Source of the DNA: Loktanella sp. PT4BL
GTDB taxonomy: Bacteria > Pseudomonadota > Alphaproteobacteria > Rhodobacterales > Rhodobacteraceae
Reading direction: 5' to 3'
NCBI RefSeq assembly: GCF_003201935.1
Contig: NZ_QJJL01000006.1
Location: 62,001 to 126,000, forward strand
DNA length: 64,000 nucleotides
The position numbers and the translations under genes are program-made. A model generated the notes under the pieces. The model ran no database searches and was not told the origin of the DNA. It worked only from the letters and a program-made list of their open reading frames with translations. How positions within the stretch are numbered: the first letter of the stretch is position 1; each line of letters begins with the position of its first letter. Positions 26,582-35,782 of this stretch are shown piece after piece.

Positions 26582-28268
26582 GCCGCAATCCCCTTCTGTT
26601 GCGCCAGATCAGCGCCGGCAGCAGCAGCGCAAGCGCAAATGGCACCAGCGCCGCCCCTGTCTGCATCAACCCATAAACCCCGATCGCCCGCCGGTCGCCC
26701 CCTGAGGCCAGCGCCACAGCCTCGGTTGTCAGGGTTGCCACGCGACCCCCGCCAATCAGCAAGGTCGGCAGATACTGCCCCACCGACACCGCCAGACCCA
26801 CCGCCAATGCGGTCAGGATCGGACGTAAAAGCATCGGCAGGCGCACGCGCCACAGCACGCCGTCAGGACTGGCCCGCAAAGCTGCAGCAATCGTACCCAT
26901 CCGCGTATCCCACGCACGAAACGGATCAGCGAGGGACAGGAAAACATAAGGCAGCACAAACACCAGATGCGCCAGCATCACCGGCAATCGCCCGACATCA
27001 GCCCCCATATTCAACATCAAGGTCTGCAACCCCGGCAGGAATGCCGTTTGGGGAATAAGCAGCGGCAGATACAACAACCAGACCGCCCGTTGGCTGAACG
27101 ACAGACCATAGCGGTACTCGGCCTCAAGACATCCGATTGTCAGGATCAGCGCGACAAGGGCCACTGTACAGGCGATCAGGGCCGTTTCACCAAGAGCCTC
27201 TAACGTGCCCGGACCAAAGCGCATCCAGTTGCGCAGGGTCCAGCCATCAGGAAAGGCATCCGGAAACCCCCAGAACCCCGCAAAAGACCAGATCACCAAG
27301 ACAACCAGTCCCAAAAGGACAGTCACCGCCGAAATCCCGCCCGCGACCAGCGCAGCCTGCGCCACAACCGGATCAAGCCGCCCGCGGCTGCCTTTGGCGA
27401 TCCAGCGTCGCCCCAGAGAGGCCACGACGACTTCGCCAAGCCGCCAGAAGATCAACGCACCGACCACAAGGCCCAGCTGCAACAGCGCACCCGCCGCCGC
27501 CTCAAGCCGCATCGCCAGATCAGGATCAGACATCCATTTGACAATCTGCACCGATAAGGGCGGCGGCGTATTCGGGCCAAGGATCACGGCGACATCCACC
27601 ACCGACATCGAATAGGCCAGAACCACGTAAACCGGCGGTCTGATCTGCGCATAGACACGTGGAAACACGGTCTTCAGCCAGCCTGTGACCCGCCCATAGC
27701 CCAGCGCCTGCGCAATCGTCGTGCTGCGTTGCGCATCGGCCTGCCCGAGGGCTGCCAGCGTAATCAAGAGCAAGAACGGCACTTCCTTGATAATCAGGCC
27801 CGCTGTCATCGTCAGGCCCCAGCTATCCTGCACAATCAGGATATCCGGCGGACGCTCCCAGCCTGTCAGGCCGGGCGATACCAGCCGCGACAACCACCCC
27901 GACGGCGCTATCAGAAAAGCCAGCCCAAAGGCGGCGGCCGCATGTGGCACCGACAACAGCGGCGAGAGCAACCGCTCAAGCGCGCGAAAGGGCCGCGTAC
28001 CGGACCAGCCGGCGGTGACCAGAACCACAATTGCCAATGAAATGCCTGTCGCCAGCACCCCCGTCGAGAGCGATAGCATCACCGCCCTTGGCAGGCCCGC
28101 CCAGTCAAGCAGATCGCGAAACGGATCAAGTGACGGCCCTGCCAGTCCCGCCGCGGGCAAATGCCCGAAGGCCGGCAGCACCGTCCCCCACAGACCGGCC
28201 GCCACCGGCCCCAGCATGGCAAGCAAGGTCAGGATCGGCAGGACAGGAAGGAAACGACGGCGGTTCAT
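26574..28268 (-). CDS. ABC transporter permease, fused double-module (YnjC-like)
   Basis: A 564-residue inner-membrane protein with about twelve transmembrane segments, formed by two binding-protein-dependent permease modules in one chain, as in E. coli YnjC. EAA-like loops are seen around QALGYGRVTGWLKTVFPRVY in the first half and AAALRASPDGVLWRVRLPML in the second. I chose the ATG at 28268 (MNRRRFLPVLPILTLLA); the frame upstream crosses a palindromic repeat. No strong Shine-Dalgarno is visible. Confidence 0.85.
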   Translation of the reverse strand: MNRRRFLPVLPILTLLAMLGPVAAGLWGTVLPAFGHLPAAGLAGPSLDPFRDLLDWAGLPRAVMLSLSTGVLATGISLAIVVLVTAGWSGTRPFRALERLLSPLLSVPHAAAAFGLAFLIAPSGWLSRLVSPGLTGWERPPDILIVQDSWGLTMTAGLIIKEVPFLLLITLAALGQADAQRSTTIAQALGYGRVTGWLKTVFPRVYAQIRPPVYVVLAYSMSVVDVAVILGPNTPPPLSVQIVKWMSDPDLAMRLEAAAGALLQLGLVVGALIFWRLGEVVVASLGRRWIAKGSRGRLDPVVAQAALVAGGISAVTVLLGLVVLVIWSFAGFWGFPDAFPDGWTLRNWMRFGPGTLEALGETALIACTVALVALILTIGCLEAEYRYGLSFSQRAVWLLYLPLLIPQTAFLPGLQTLMLNMGADVGRLPVMLAHLVFVLPYVFLSLADPFRAWDTRMGTIAAALRASPDGVLWRVRLPMLLRPILTALAVGLAVSVGQYLPTLLIGGGRVATLTTEAVALASGGDRRAIGVYGLMQTGAALVPFALALLLPALIWRNRRGLRHG

Positions 28269-28278
28269 ATCTGGTGCG

Positions 28279-28349
28279 ACGCAGTCCCGGACATGATCCG
28301 GGACCTCCCACTGCAACGGCGAGGCCCCGGATCATGTCCGGGGCTGCGT
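28279..28349. repeat. 71-bp REP-like palindromic element
   Basis: Begins ACGCAGTCCCGGAC and ends GTCCGGGGCTGCGT. Each half is itself an imperfect palindrome around GATCCGGG, and the two halves form a long inverted repeat. It lies between the binding-protein and permease genes of the YnjBC-like transporter. A second full copy of the same length is at 53541-53611, and half copies are at 51673 and 53186. Confidence 0.85.
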
Positions 28350-28369
28350 TCACTTACTTTCGACACGGG

Positions 28370-29569
28370 CTACTGCGAAACACCGTAGCGTGTGACCCAA
28401 TCATCCGCGATCCGTGTAGCCCAGCTTGGGTGCGGTTCGTCCTGCACTGTGCCCAACTCGGCAGGTGTCAGTGTCGCAACACCCAGCTCAAGCGCGTCAA
28501 ACAACGCGCGGTCATCTTCGGACAAAGCATCCATGTTCAACACGGTCCCATAGCCGAGGATCGCAGGATCCTGCGCGCGCGCCTGCGCCTCTGGCGACAT
28601 CAGGAAATTGGCAACCACCATCGCACCGGCCTTGGACCCCGAATTGTAAGGCACCGCCACGAAAGACGCGTTCCCGATGGTACCTTTGTCCAACACGAAG
28701 GTCCGCACGCTCGGTGGCAGTTCGTTGTTCGCAATCGCCGTCGAAGCCGCACCGGGGCTGAAGGAAATCGACAAATCCAGCTCGCCGTCCGCGATCAGCG
28801 GGAACATGGCGGTTCCGGTCGGCGGATAGGCCTTGCCCTCACGCCACAGGTTCGGTGTCAGTTCGTCCATATAGGCCCAAAGTGGGGCCGTGATATCTTC
28901 ATAGTTCTCGTCCGTGGCTGGTGCGGCCAACACAGACGGATCAGGCAGAATGTCGACCAGAACCTGCTTGAGGAATGTCGTACCAAGGAAATCAGGCGGC
29001 TGTGGATAGCTGAACCGCCCGGGGTTGGCTTGGGTCCATTCCAGCAGGGCCTGCATGGACCCCAGACGCTCTGGCATATCATCGGTATCATGCACAAAGA
29101 CAACCTGCGCCATGGCCCATGGGCTCTCAAAGCCTTCTGTCGGTACAGTAAAATCGGTTTGCACGGTCTTGCCTTCGACATCGACCAAAGCCCAGTTCGG
29201 CAAGGCCTCTGCATAAGGGCCAAACAAGAGATCGGCCTCTTTCATCGCTGCAAAATTCGCACCGTTGATCCAGATCATGTCGATTGCGCCGTCATCATCC
29301 TCGCCCGCCTGCTTTTCGGACAGCACACGTGTGACCGCATCTGCGGTATCTGTCAGCTTCACATGCTCAAGCGTGACACCATACTCTTCCATCACGCGCT
29401 CACCGACCCACGCGATGAAGTCATTGGTTGTCGTGGATCCGCCCCATGCGTTCCAGAACACCGTTTGGCCTTCGGCCTCGGCGGTGACAGCGTCCCAATT
29501 GCTAACGTCGATATCTGCAAGCGCGGGAACCGGGGCCAGCAAAGCTGCCAGAATGGCAAGATGTTTCAT
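28370..29569 (-). CDS. ABC transporter substrate-binding protein (YnjB-like)
   Basis: A 399-residue periplasmic binding protein. It has a cleavable signal peptide (MKHLAILAALLAPVPALA), then a type-2 fold with WNAWGGSTTTNDFIAWVG near the N-terminus, DMIWINGANFAAMKEADLLFG, and the Pro-rich interdomain PPDFLGTTFLKQ. This pattern fits the YnjB family (COG4134). It is upstream of the double permease and ATPase and downstream of a CDP-alcohol phosphatidyltransferase, mirroring the E. coli ynj cluster. The substrate is not established. Confidence 0.85.
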   Translation of the reverse strand: MKHLAILAALLAPVPALADIDVSNWDAVTAEAEGQTVFWNAWGGSTTTNDFIAWVGERVMEEYGVTLEHVKLTDTADAVTRVLSEKQAGEDDDGAIDMIWINGANFAAMKEADLLFGPYAEALPNWALVDVEGKTVQTDFTVPTEGFESPWAMAQVVFVHDTDDMPERLGSMQALLEWTQANPGRFSYPQPPDFLGTTFLKQVLVDILPDPSVLAAPATDENYEDITAPLWAYMDELTPNLWREGKAYPPTGTAMFPLIADGELDLSISFSPGAASTAIANNELPPSVRTFVLDKGTIGNASFVAVPYNSGSKAGAMVVANFLMSPEAQARAQDPAILGYGTVLNMDALSEDDRALFDALELGVATLTPAELGTVQDEPHPSWATRIADDWVTRYGVSQ

Positions 29570-29581
29570 AAGTTACGTCCT

Positions 29582-30190
29582 TCAGTCAGTATAGATTCGT
29601 TTGGCGGCGAGTATGCGCAGGATCGCCGTTGCGAAGCACAGGCTTCCAAAGAGCCACGCAAGTGGCGCGAAGAAAGTTTCAAAGAGGCAAAGCAGGAGGA
29701 AGAAGACAATCGTTTCCGTCCCTTCCAGAAGCCCGTTGGAATAGTAGAGCGTCTTCTGCCCCTGCAGATCGGTCTTGTGACCATGCTTTTCGGCAAGGAT
29801 CGCGTAGCCCAGAAAGCTCGTCCCATTGAAATAGAAAGAAGCGAGAAGGAAAGCCCCGGCCGCCCCGTTTGCAGCGGGATCGTAAAGCACAAAGGCCATC
29901 GGAATGGCCCCGTAGAACAGGAAATCCGCTGCAATATCCAGATATCCGCCGAAATCCGTTTTCTGCGTTGCCCGCGCCACGGCACCATCAAGGCCATCGG
30001 CCAAACGGCTGGCCAAGAGCGGCACCAAAGCCCAACCAAACTGGCCCAAGGCGATCAAAAGCGCTGCAAACAACCCAAGCGCAAGCCCGACCAGTGTAAC
30101 ACCGTCCGCACTAAAACCACGCGCCGCCAACCCGCGACCCATCAGGTTCAACGGCGGGTCAATCAACTGACGTGCGTAACGGTCGAGCAT
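29582..30190 (-). CDS. CDP-alcohol phosphatidyltransferase (YnjF-like)
   Basis: A 202-residue inner-membrane enzyme with about six helices and the family signature DGLDGAVARATQKTDFGGYL followed by DIAAD (consensus DxxDGxxARxxxxxxxxGxxxDxxxD). All four catalytic aspartates are present. Such enzymes transfer a CMP-activated headgroup or diacylglycerol to an alcohol acceptor. It begins the operon and ends 12 bp before the YnjB-like gene. The acceptor is unknown; the neighbouring importer may provide it (inference). Confidence 0.88.
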   Translation of the reverse strand: MLDRYARQLIDPPLNLMGRGLAARGFSADGVTLVGLALGLFAALLIALGQFGWALVPLLASRLADGLDGAVARATQKTDFGGYLDIAADFLFYGAIPMAFVLYDPAANGAAGAFLLASFYFNGTSFLGYAILAEKHGHKTDLQGQKTLYYSNGLLEGTETIVFFLLLCLFETFFAPLAWLFGSLCFATAILRILAAKRIYTD

Positions 30191-30291
30191 CTGGCCTCCT
30201 CACAAGATGATTTGTTGTGACCGATGCAATCCGTTCGCGCAATCAGCCTGACAACAATGTGAAAGATCAGCAGAAGTCTGACACAAATGGA

Positions 30292-32295
30292 CTAGCTGCT
30301 GGCGATCCGCGGGCGGCCGCTGGCCTCGACCCGTAGGGTGGCCTCGATAAACATGGCCCTGTTTTCAACTGTGATTTCAGAAATATCGCGGGACACGGAA
30401 AAGCGGATTTCCTCCACCCCTGACGCGCGCACCAATCCTTCGGCTTCGTCCCGCAGAGCCGCCTCAAGAACGCCCAGCGCTTCATCACGATCCGCAAAGA
30501 TCTTCGGTCCGTCCGTCAGGTGCACAGCAAAAGACCCTTCACCCGCACTTGTGACGGTTCCTGTGGCCTGCATCCGCACCTGCCCCACAACTGCGCCAAT
30601 GGCATTGGCCACACCGCCATGTTCAGGCAACACCATCCGCGTGCCAAGCCGGTCACCTACAGCGCCATAGTAGGCCGCAGCAGAGGCGCCGAGACCAATC
30701 ACCGGCACACCCAAAGACAACTGCATCCGCACCACGCCACTGTGCCGGTCCAGCCCCGCCATGCTCAGCGGATGCTTGGCGAGCGCTGCCGGATCGGGCC
30801 ATGCCAGATCATCCTCGGCAAAGGCCGCCTGCAACAGGCAATCCACCGTCTGCGCGGTCAGTTGATCTATAATCTGCTGTGCCAGCACCTGTCCGTTTTC
30901 GGCCACCCGCGTTCCCGCACCGGTGCGCCTGCGGGCAAAAAGCGCCAGCGCCTTTTCGGCAGCCTGCGCATCCCATGCGTCCACCATCCCCAGAACATGC
31001 GACGCATCAGAGGGCGTGACCCCGGCAAGAATAGCCAGACCACGCTCTACCAGCCGCCCCAATGCGGGGCTTTCCATCCGTGACTGCACCGCATGGCCAA
31101 GGCGCAAGGGCCCCTCGGCCAGACGCGCCGCCACAACCTGTTCGCGTTTATCCAAACCCGCTGGCATCTCCTGCCAGAGCGGGATCACAAACTGCCCGCC
31201 GTCCGCCGCCGGAATATCCTGCGCCAAGGCGCGATCCAGAACCGCATGGACCAAATCAGGATAGTGCTGCGCGGCCAAAGAGACCGGCATCAACCGGCGC
31301 GGCCCCAACCGCAGTCCGCCGTCCAGCCCCTCAACTACATGCACCTCGCTGTCACCACCAAGGCCCGTCGTGCGCATCGCAACCGCCTCGACCATCGTGC
31401 GGAACGGGCCAACACGCGCCCCCTGCGGGTCGATCTTTGGGCGGCCATCGCGCAGCAGGCAAACATCCGTTGTCGTACCGCCGATGTCGCTGACCAGAGC
31501 ATCGGTTTCGCCTGTCAGCCAACTGGCACCGGCAATGGATGCGGCAGGCCCGCTCAGGATTGTCTCAATCGGTTTTTCGCGCGCCAGATCAGCAGAGACC
31601 AAAGCCCCGTCCCCGCGCACGACCATCAAGCGCGCCGTGATACCCACGGCGGTCAAATGCGCCTCGCAGGCTGTGATCAGACGGTCCAGCATCCCGATCA
31701 GGCGCGCGTTCAGAACAGCCGTCAACGCCCGTTTCGGCCCGCCAAGTGCCTGGCTCAGGTCATGCGAACAACTGACAGGTCGGCCTGTGGTATCGCGCAA
31801 CACATCGCGCACGGCGATTTCATGGGCAGGGTTGCGCGTCGCGAAACTGGCAGCAACGGCAAACCCTGTAATGCCGTCCCCAAGATCAGCTATGGCCGCG
31901 TGCAATGTTGCAAGATCAAGCGGTGCCACCTCGCCGCCTGCATGGTTATGACCGCCCGCAAGCCGGATCACCGGATCGCCGCGCAGCGCCTCGGTCAAAC
32001 CGGCGCGCGCAAGATCGGCGTCATCAAAACCGATAGCGATCAACGCGATCCGGCCGCCCTGACCCTCGACAAGCGCATTCGTCGCAAGGGTAGTGGAAAG
32101 CGATACCATCGCAATATCGGCGGGTTTGACCGCAGCCTGTGCAATTGCCGCATCAATGGCCGCTCCGACACCGACAGCCAGATCAGGCCGCGAGGTCAGC
32201 GCCTTGGCGGACCCAAGAACCCTGTCCTGTGCTTCAGCAATAATCACCGCATCGGTATATGTGCCGCCAGTGTCGACACCCAACAAATATGTCAT
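30292..32295 (-). CDS. Hydantoinase/oxoprolinase family protein (HyuA-type)
   Basis: A 667-residue ASKHA-fold protein with the N-terminal phosphate-binding motif LGVDTGGTYTDAVII. It also shows the family blocks SLSTTLATNALVEGQGG, VLNARLIGMLDRLI, ILSGPAASIAGASWLTG and SDIGGTTTDVCLL. Members are ATP-dependent 5-oxoprolinase, N-methylhydantoinase or acetone carboxylase beta-type subunits, usually with a HyuB partner. No HyuB is adjacent. The DUF1638-like or cyclase neighbours are also missing, so the substrate is open. Confidence 0.87.
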   Translation of the reverse strand: MTYLLGVDTGGTYTDAVIIAEAQDRVLGSAKALTSRPDLAVGVGAAIDAAIAQAAVKPADIAMVSLSTTLATNALVEGQGGRIALIAIGFDDADLARAGLTEALRGDPVIRLAGGHNHAGGEVAPLDLATLHAAIADLGDGITGFAVAASFATRNPAHEIAVRDVLRDTTGRPVSCSHDLSQALGGPKRALTAVLNARLIGMLDRLITACEAHLTAVGITARLMVVRGDGALVSADLAREKPIETILSGPAASIAGASWLTGETDALVSDIGGTTTDVCLLRDGRPKIDPQGARVGPFRTMVEAVAMRTTGLGGDSEVHVVEGLDGGLRLGPRRLMPVSLAAQHYPDLVHAVLDRALAQDIPAADGGQFVIPLWQEMPAGLDKREQVVAARLAEGPLRLGHAVQSRMESPALGRLVERGLAILAGVTPSDASHVLGMVDAWDAQAAEKALALFARRRTGAGTRVAENGQVLAQQIIDQLTAQTVDCLLQAAFAEDDLAWPDPAALAKHPLSMAGLDRHSGVVRMQLSLGVPVIGLGASAAAYYGAVGDRLGTRMVLPEHGGVANAIGAVVGQVRMQATGTVTSAGEGSFAVHLTDGPKIFADRDEALGVLEAALRDEAEGLVRASGVEEIRFSVSRDISEITVENRAMFIEATLRVEASGRPRIASS

Positions 32296-32399
32296 GCAAT
32301 CCCGCCTTACGTCTGGCGCACATCTAAACGACCGACGCGCGCCAAGCGCAACGCTATTTCACGCAGTTCTTCGCGAAAAACGACAGGATAAAGCGCAGT

Positions 32400-34184
32400 C
32401 TAGTCCTGCAACGCAAAAAGCAGCTGTTCGTCATTGCGCAGGGGGACAGGGAGCAACCACGCAACAGAAACCTCACCCGCCGCCAGTCCGGTCAGAAATT
32501 CGCTCACGTAAGTCTGACCCGCACAAAGCAGGACATGTGTCGCCCCCTGTTCTCTGGCAAGCTTCTCAAACGCTGTTTCTTCGAGATCGAACCCCAAGGC
32601 ACCATTCATAAAGGCGTCAGGGCTGCGATGATAGGGCGCCGCCAGCGTGCTGTGATGTGTCACCCAAAGCAAAGGCGCACCCATGTTCGTGCTGTTCATG
32701 ATTACCGCAGGCGGGATGTCATTCAATGCCAGCAGCGTTTCATAGTTGCGGCAGGTAGCTCCTTCTCTTTGCGTCACAGACCCTTGGAGAAAGGGCTGTA
32801 GAGGGTTCAATAGAATCTGCGGCGCAGCGATCCCGATCGCCACGATGAATATCAATGCGGCCGTGGCAAGACTGCGGGTTTGTAGATAGGCCTTTAGCAA
32901 GACGGCAAGGCAAATCCCTCCGATCGCTGGCACGACTGAAGCCACCAAAATGACCGTCCGCATCTGAAGAAAGATCAAACCGATCCCAAAAAACCCGAGC
33001 AGCAACAACTGCCCGAGAACCGCGTTTTGCGTTTGACCTGTCCCCGACCCACCGCGCCGTGACCACCACAGAACAGACCCTGAAACCAACGCGACAACAA
33101 CAGGGATCATAAATGCCAGCGCCGCGAAAAGTTGCGTTTGCACATAGATCAGGAATGGTTTTGCCTCTGTAACACGCGTGGCAATCATCTCTTGCAGCTC
33201 TGGCGGCAAATCGCCGTAGGGTCCACGGATGCAAGGCCCCAGAAGTGGCCATGCAATCGCAAGGCCGATCCCCGTCAGAGCGAACGTCGCGCCAACCTGA
33301 AACACCGCACTCGGGAAACGGCCGCGCAAAGCCAAAGGCGCAAGTGCCGCGACAACGGCGACGGCGATGACGCTCAGCATCGGGGTGCCCAGCTGGTCAC
33401 AGACAGGGCGTGTGCGCAAAGCAGGCGCAGTCAAGCCCAGCCAGAACAGCAGGCTGCCTGCGGCCAAAGCGAGGCAGAACGCCACAAGAAGCCGCTGCGT
33501 TTCGATGCGTTGATCAAATACGCAACGGCCAAAGACCAAAATACCCGCGCCAACAATAAACAGCAGGCTTTCAAGGCCCGTTGACAGAGCAAAAGCCGCA
33601 GCCAGCCCCCCGATGATGCCAGCCGCCACCGGACGATCCGGCCAGACCACCGCATAGACAAGGATCACCATCATCAGGATCTGGACGTTGTGGTGGTCCA
33701 GATTTCCGGCCCGCATATGCAGATCACCCAACAAGGGCCACAAGACCGTACACAGAACCGCAAAACATGCCGAGATTGGCCCGAAGATCCGCTTGGTCCC
33801 AAACCCCACGACAAGAAGTGTCAGGATCAGGATGACCGTCGGCCAAATTGCCGCGCCGACCAGTTCCGCCTTTTCCATTGGCATAAAATACGAAAACGGC
33901 ACGATGAACGCGGCAATCCCCGCATCAATGTAGCGGGACCAATGGATCAACATCCCCTCGGGCGGCATCAGCCGGTATTGTGTCGTATCAAACCAGCTTT
34001 GCCCCGCCAGCCAGTCGCGCACCATGACCAATCGCATGATGTCGTCATTGCCCATGGAGATAAAGTTGTCCTCCATCCCGGCACCCTGAACGACGGCTTT
34101 GAAAACCACGATCAAGATCGCCCCGAGCAACACCACAAACAATGGCCTATGCTGGCAGAATCTGATCAGTGGGACGTCTTTCAT
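32400..34184 (-). CDS. GT-C-fold membrane glycosyltransferase-like protein
   Basis: A 594-residue polytopic protein with about 11-12 helices and a soluble C-terminus. The first periplasmic loop has the acidic motif MGNDDIMRLVMVRDWLAGQS plus QYRLMPPEGMLIHWSRYIDAG, and later GDLHMRAGNLDHHNVQIL. These resemble the catalytic loops of GT-C enzymes that use polyprenyl-phosphate sugars. It follows GT2 and GtrA genes, which make and flip such donors. I chose the ATG at 34184 over a TTG three codons upstream; no clear ribosome binding site. The acceptor is unknown. Confidence 0.7.
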   Translation of the reverse strand: MKDVPLIRFCQHRPLFVVLLGAILIVVFKAVVQGAGMEDNFISMGNDDIMRLVMVRDWLAGQSWFDTTQYRLMPPEGMLIHWSRYIDAGIAAFIVPFSYFMPMEKAELVGAAIWPTVILILTLLVVGFGTKRIFGPISACFAVLCTVLWPLLGDLHMRAGNLDHHNVQILMMVILVYAVVWPDRPVAAGIIGGLAAAFALSTGLESLLFIVGAGILVFGRCVFDQRIETQRLLVAFCLALAAGSLLFWLGLTAPALRTRPVCDQLGTPMLSVIAVAVVAALAPLALRGRFPSAVFQVGATFALTGIGLAIAWPLLGPCIRGPYGDLPPELQEMIATRVTEAKPFLIYVQTQLFAALAFMIPVVVALVSGSVLWWSRRGGSGTGQTQNAVLGQLLLLGFFGIGLIFLQMRTVILVASVVPAIGGICLAVLLKAYLQTRSLATAALIFIVAIGIAAPQILLNPLQPFLQGSVTQREGATCRNYETLLALNDIPPAVIMNSTNMGAPLLWVTHHSTLAAPYHRSPDAFMNGALGFDLEETAFEKLAREQGATHVLLCAGQTYVSEFLTGLAAGEVSVAWLLPVPLRNDEQLLFALQD

Positions 34185-34298
34185 CTGTATCAATCACTCA
34201 ACAAGCCGCGTCACCGCAGAGTCTTTCACATTCTGGAGACAAAACAATGGGAATTATCTGCACGCAAAGCTCCATTCTGCATGCGACGGACAGCAGGA

Positions 34299-34694
34299 TC
34301 AGGCGCGAAAAGCCAGGTGCCGCGCCCCGAAAAAGTTTAAAAGCGATCCGAAGAAAGAACCGAGCGCAAATCCCGCGAAGATGGTCAACGACGCAGTCCC
34401 GAACAGACCGATAACCGCAGAATAAATCAGATAGTTGGTCAGGCTCCCGACGATCTGAACCCCGAAGTACCGCCCGAACTGACCCTGCCTGCTGGCATCA
34501 CGTGTCGCGCGAAATGTCCAATTGCGGTTCAAAGCCCATGTCACCACGACAGCAACAGGGAAAGACAGTGCGCGCGCCAGATATGGATTGAGATCAAACC
34601 CGATCAACAGCCACAACAACCCGCCATCGACGACGAAACCAACACCCCCAACTGCACCAAAGCGCAGCATCTGCGCGATAAGCTCGGAACGCAT
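34299..34694 (-). CDS. GtrA-family membrane protein
   Basis: A 131-residue protein with four hydrophobic helices. The N-terminus MLRFGAVGGVGFVVDGGLLWLL and the central ALNRNWTFRA are the GtrA (PF04138) hallmarks. GtrA-like proteins are thought to help move polyprenyl-phosphate sugars across the inner membrane. It starts 5 bp after the GT2 stop, so the two are coupled. Confidence 0.9.
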   Translation of the reverse strand: MRSELIAQMLRFGAVGGVGFVVDGGLLWLLIGFDLNPYLARALSFPVAVVVTWALNRNWTFRATRDASRQGQFGRYFGVQIVGSLTNYLIYSAVIGLFGTASLTIFAGFALGSFFGSLLNFFGARHLAFRA

Positions 34695-34699
34695 CGGTC

Positions 34700-35656
34700 C
34701 TAGCGCCGCGATGGTGCGGGCAAAGCCAGATAGGCCATCCGCTTCATTTCGCGGCGCCCCAGCGTGACCGTGTCAAGGATCAGACCGGTCACCAAAGACA
34801 ACACGCCGATCACCATGATCGCCGAGGCCAAAATCGCCGTAGGAAACCGTGGCACGAGTCCTGTTTCCACAAACTCGACAACAACAGGCCCGCCAAGTAC
34901 CAGCGAAAGCAGCCCCAACAGGACGCCAACGCCGCAGAAAAGCGCAAAGGGACGCTCCTCCTTCACCAGCAAGACAATCATTTTCAGAATGCGGAACCCG
35001 TCCCGGATCGTATTCAGTTTACTGTCAGAGCCCGGCAGCCGGTCTACGTACACCGTATCCACGTCTGCAATGGGCATGCGCAGTTCCAGCGCGTGAACGG
35101 TCAACTCGGTCTCAATCTCGAACCCGCGCGACAGCGCCGGAAAGCATTTGACAAAGCGGCGCGAAAACACGCGGTATCCGGTCAACATATCCTTGGTGCG
35201 CTTGCCAAAAATACCGGCGACAAGACCGGTCAGCATCCGGTTCCCGAAACGGTGGCCCGGCCGGTACGCCTCTTGAATTTCGGTCACACGACACCCGCTG
35301 ACCATATCAAGCGTTTCATCCAGCAGCTTGTCGACAAGCGCGGGGGCCGCCTTGGCCTCATAGGTGTTGTCGCCGTCCACCATGACGTAAACATCGGCAT
35401 CAATATCGGCAAACATCCGTCGCACGACGTTGCCCTTACCCTGCTGGGTTTCGACCCGCACAATGGCACCCGCCGCGCGGGCGGCTTCGGCGGTACCGTC
35501 GGTGGAATTATTGTCATAAACATAGATGTCGGCTGCGGGCAGCGCTGCGCGAAAATCGGCCACAACAGTGCCAATCGGCTTGGCCTCGTTATAGCACGGG
35601 ATCAGAACCGCGACCTTCACATCTGACGTCAATTCCACGCTTCTGCGCTCCATCAT
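34700..35656 (-). CDS. Glycosyltransferase family 2 (polyprenyl-phosphate sugar synthase-like)
   Basis: A 318-residue enzyme with a cytoplasmic GT-A domain (VLIPCYNEAKPIGTVVADF, DIYVYDNNSTDGT, VMVDGDNTYEAKA with the metal-binding DGD) and two C-terminal transmembrane helices. It resembles dolichol-/undecaprenyl-phosphate mannose or glucose synthases. AAAGG lies upstream of two consecutive ATGs. It heads the GT2-GtrA-GT-C set, which likely decorates a cell-surface glycan. Confidence 0.87.
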   Translation of the reverse strand: MMERRSVELTSDVKVAVLIPCYNEAKPIGTVVADFRAALPAADIYVYDNNSTDGTAEAARAAGAIVRVETQQGKGNVVRRMFADIDADVYVMVDGDNTYEAKAAPALVDKLLDETLDMVSGCRVTEIQEAYRPGHRFGNRMLTGLVAGIFGKRTKDMLTGYRVFSRRFVKCFPALSRGFEIETELTVHALELRMPIADVDTVYVDRLPGSDSKLNTIRDGFRILKMIVLLVKEERPFALFCGVGVLLGLLSLVLGGPVVVEFVETGLVPRFPTAILASAIMVIGVLSLVTGLILDTVTLGRREMKRMAYLALPAPSRR

Positions 35657-35782
35657 CTTACGACCTTTGGCATATCAGGCGGGATGCAACATGGCGATAC
35701 ACTGCGGTTCTTTTGTGGCCGCACTGTGTAATTTCAAAATCACACCATTGTCTGTGCGCTCCGAAACACGAATACTCGGACT

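Noticed and set aside
28031-30220. A 729-codon plus-strand frame opposite the YnjB- and YnjF-like genes
   Set aside because: It spans two recognised minus-strand genes and a palindromic repeat and has no domain or ribosome binding site.
31093-32391. A 432-codon plus-strand frame opposite the HyuA-type gene
   Set aside because: Shadow of a confidently identified gene; composition is typical of antisense translation.
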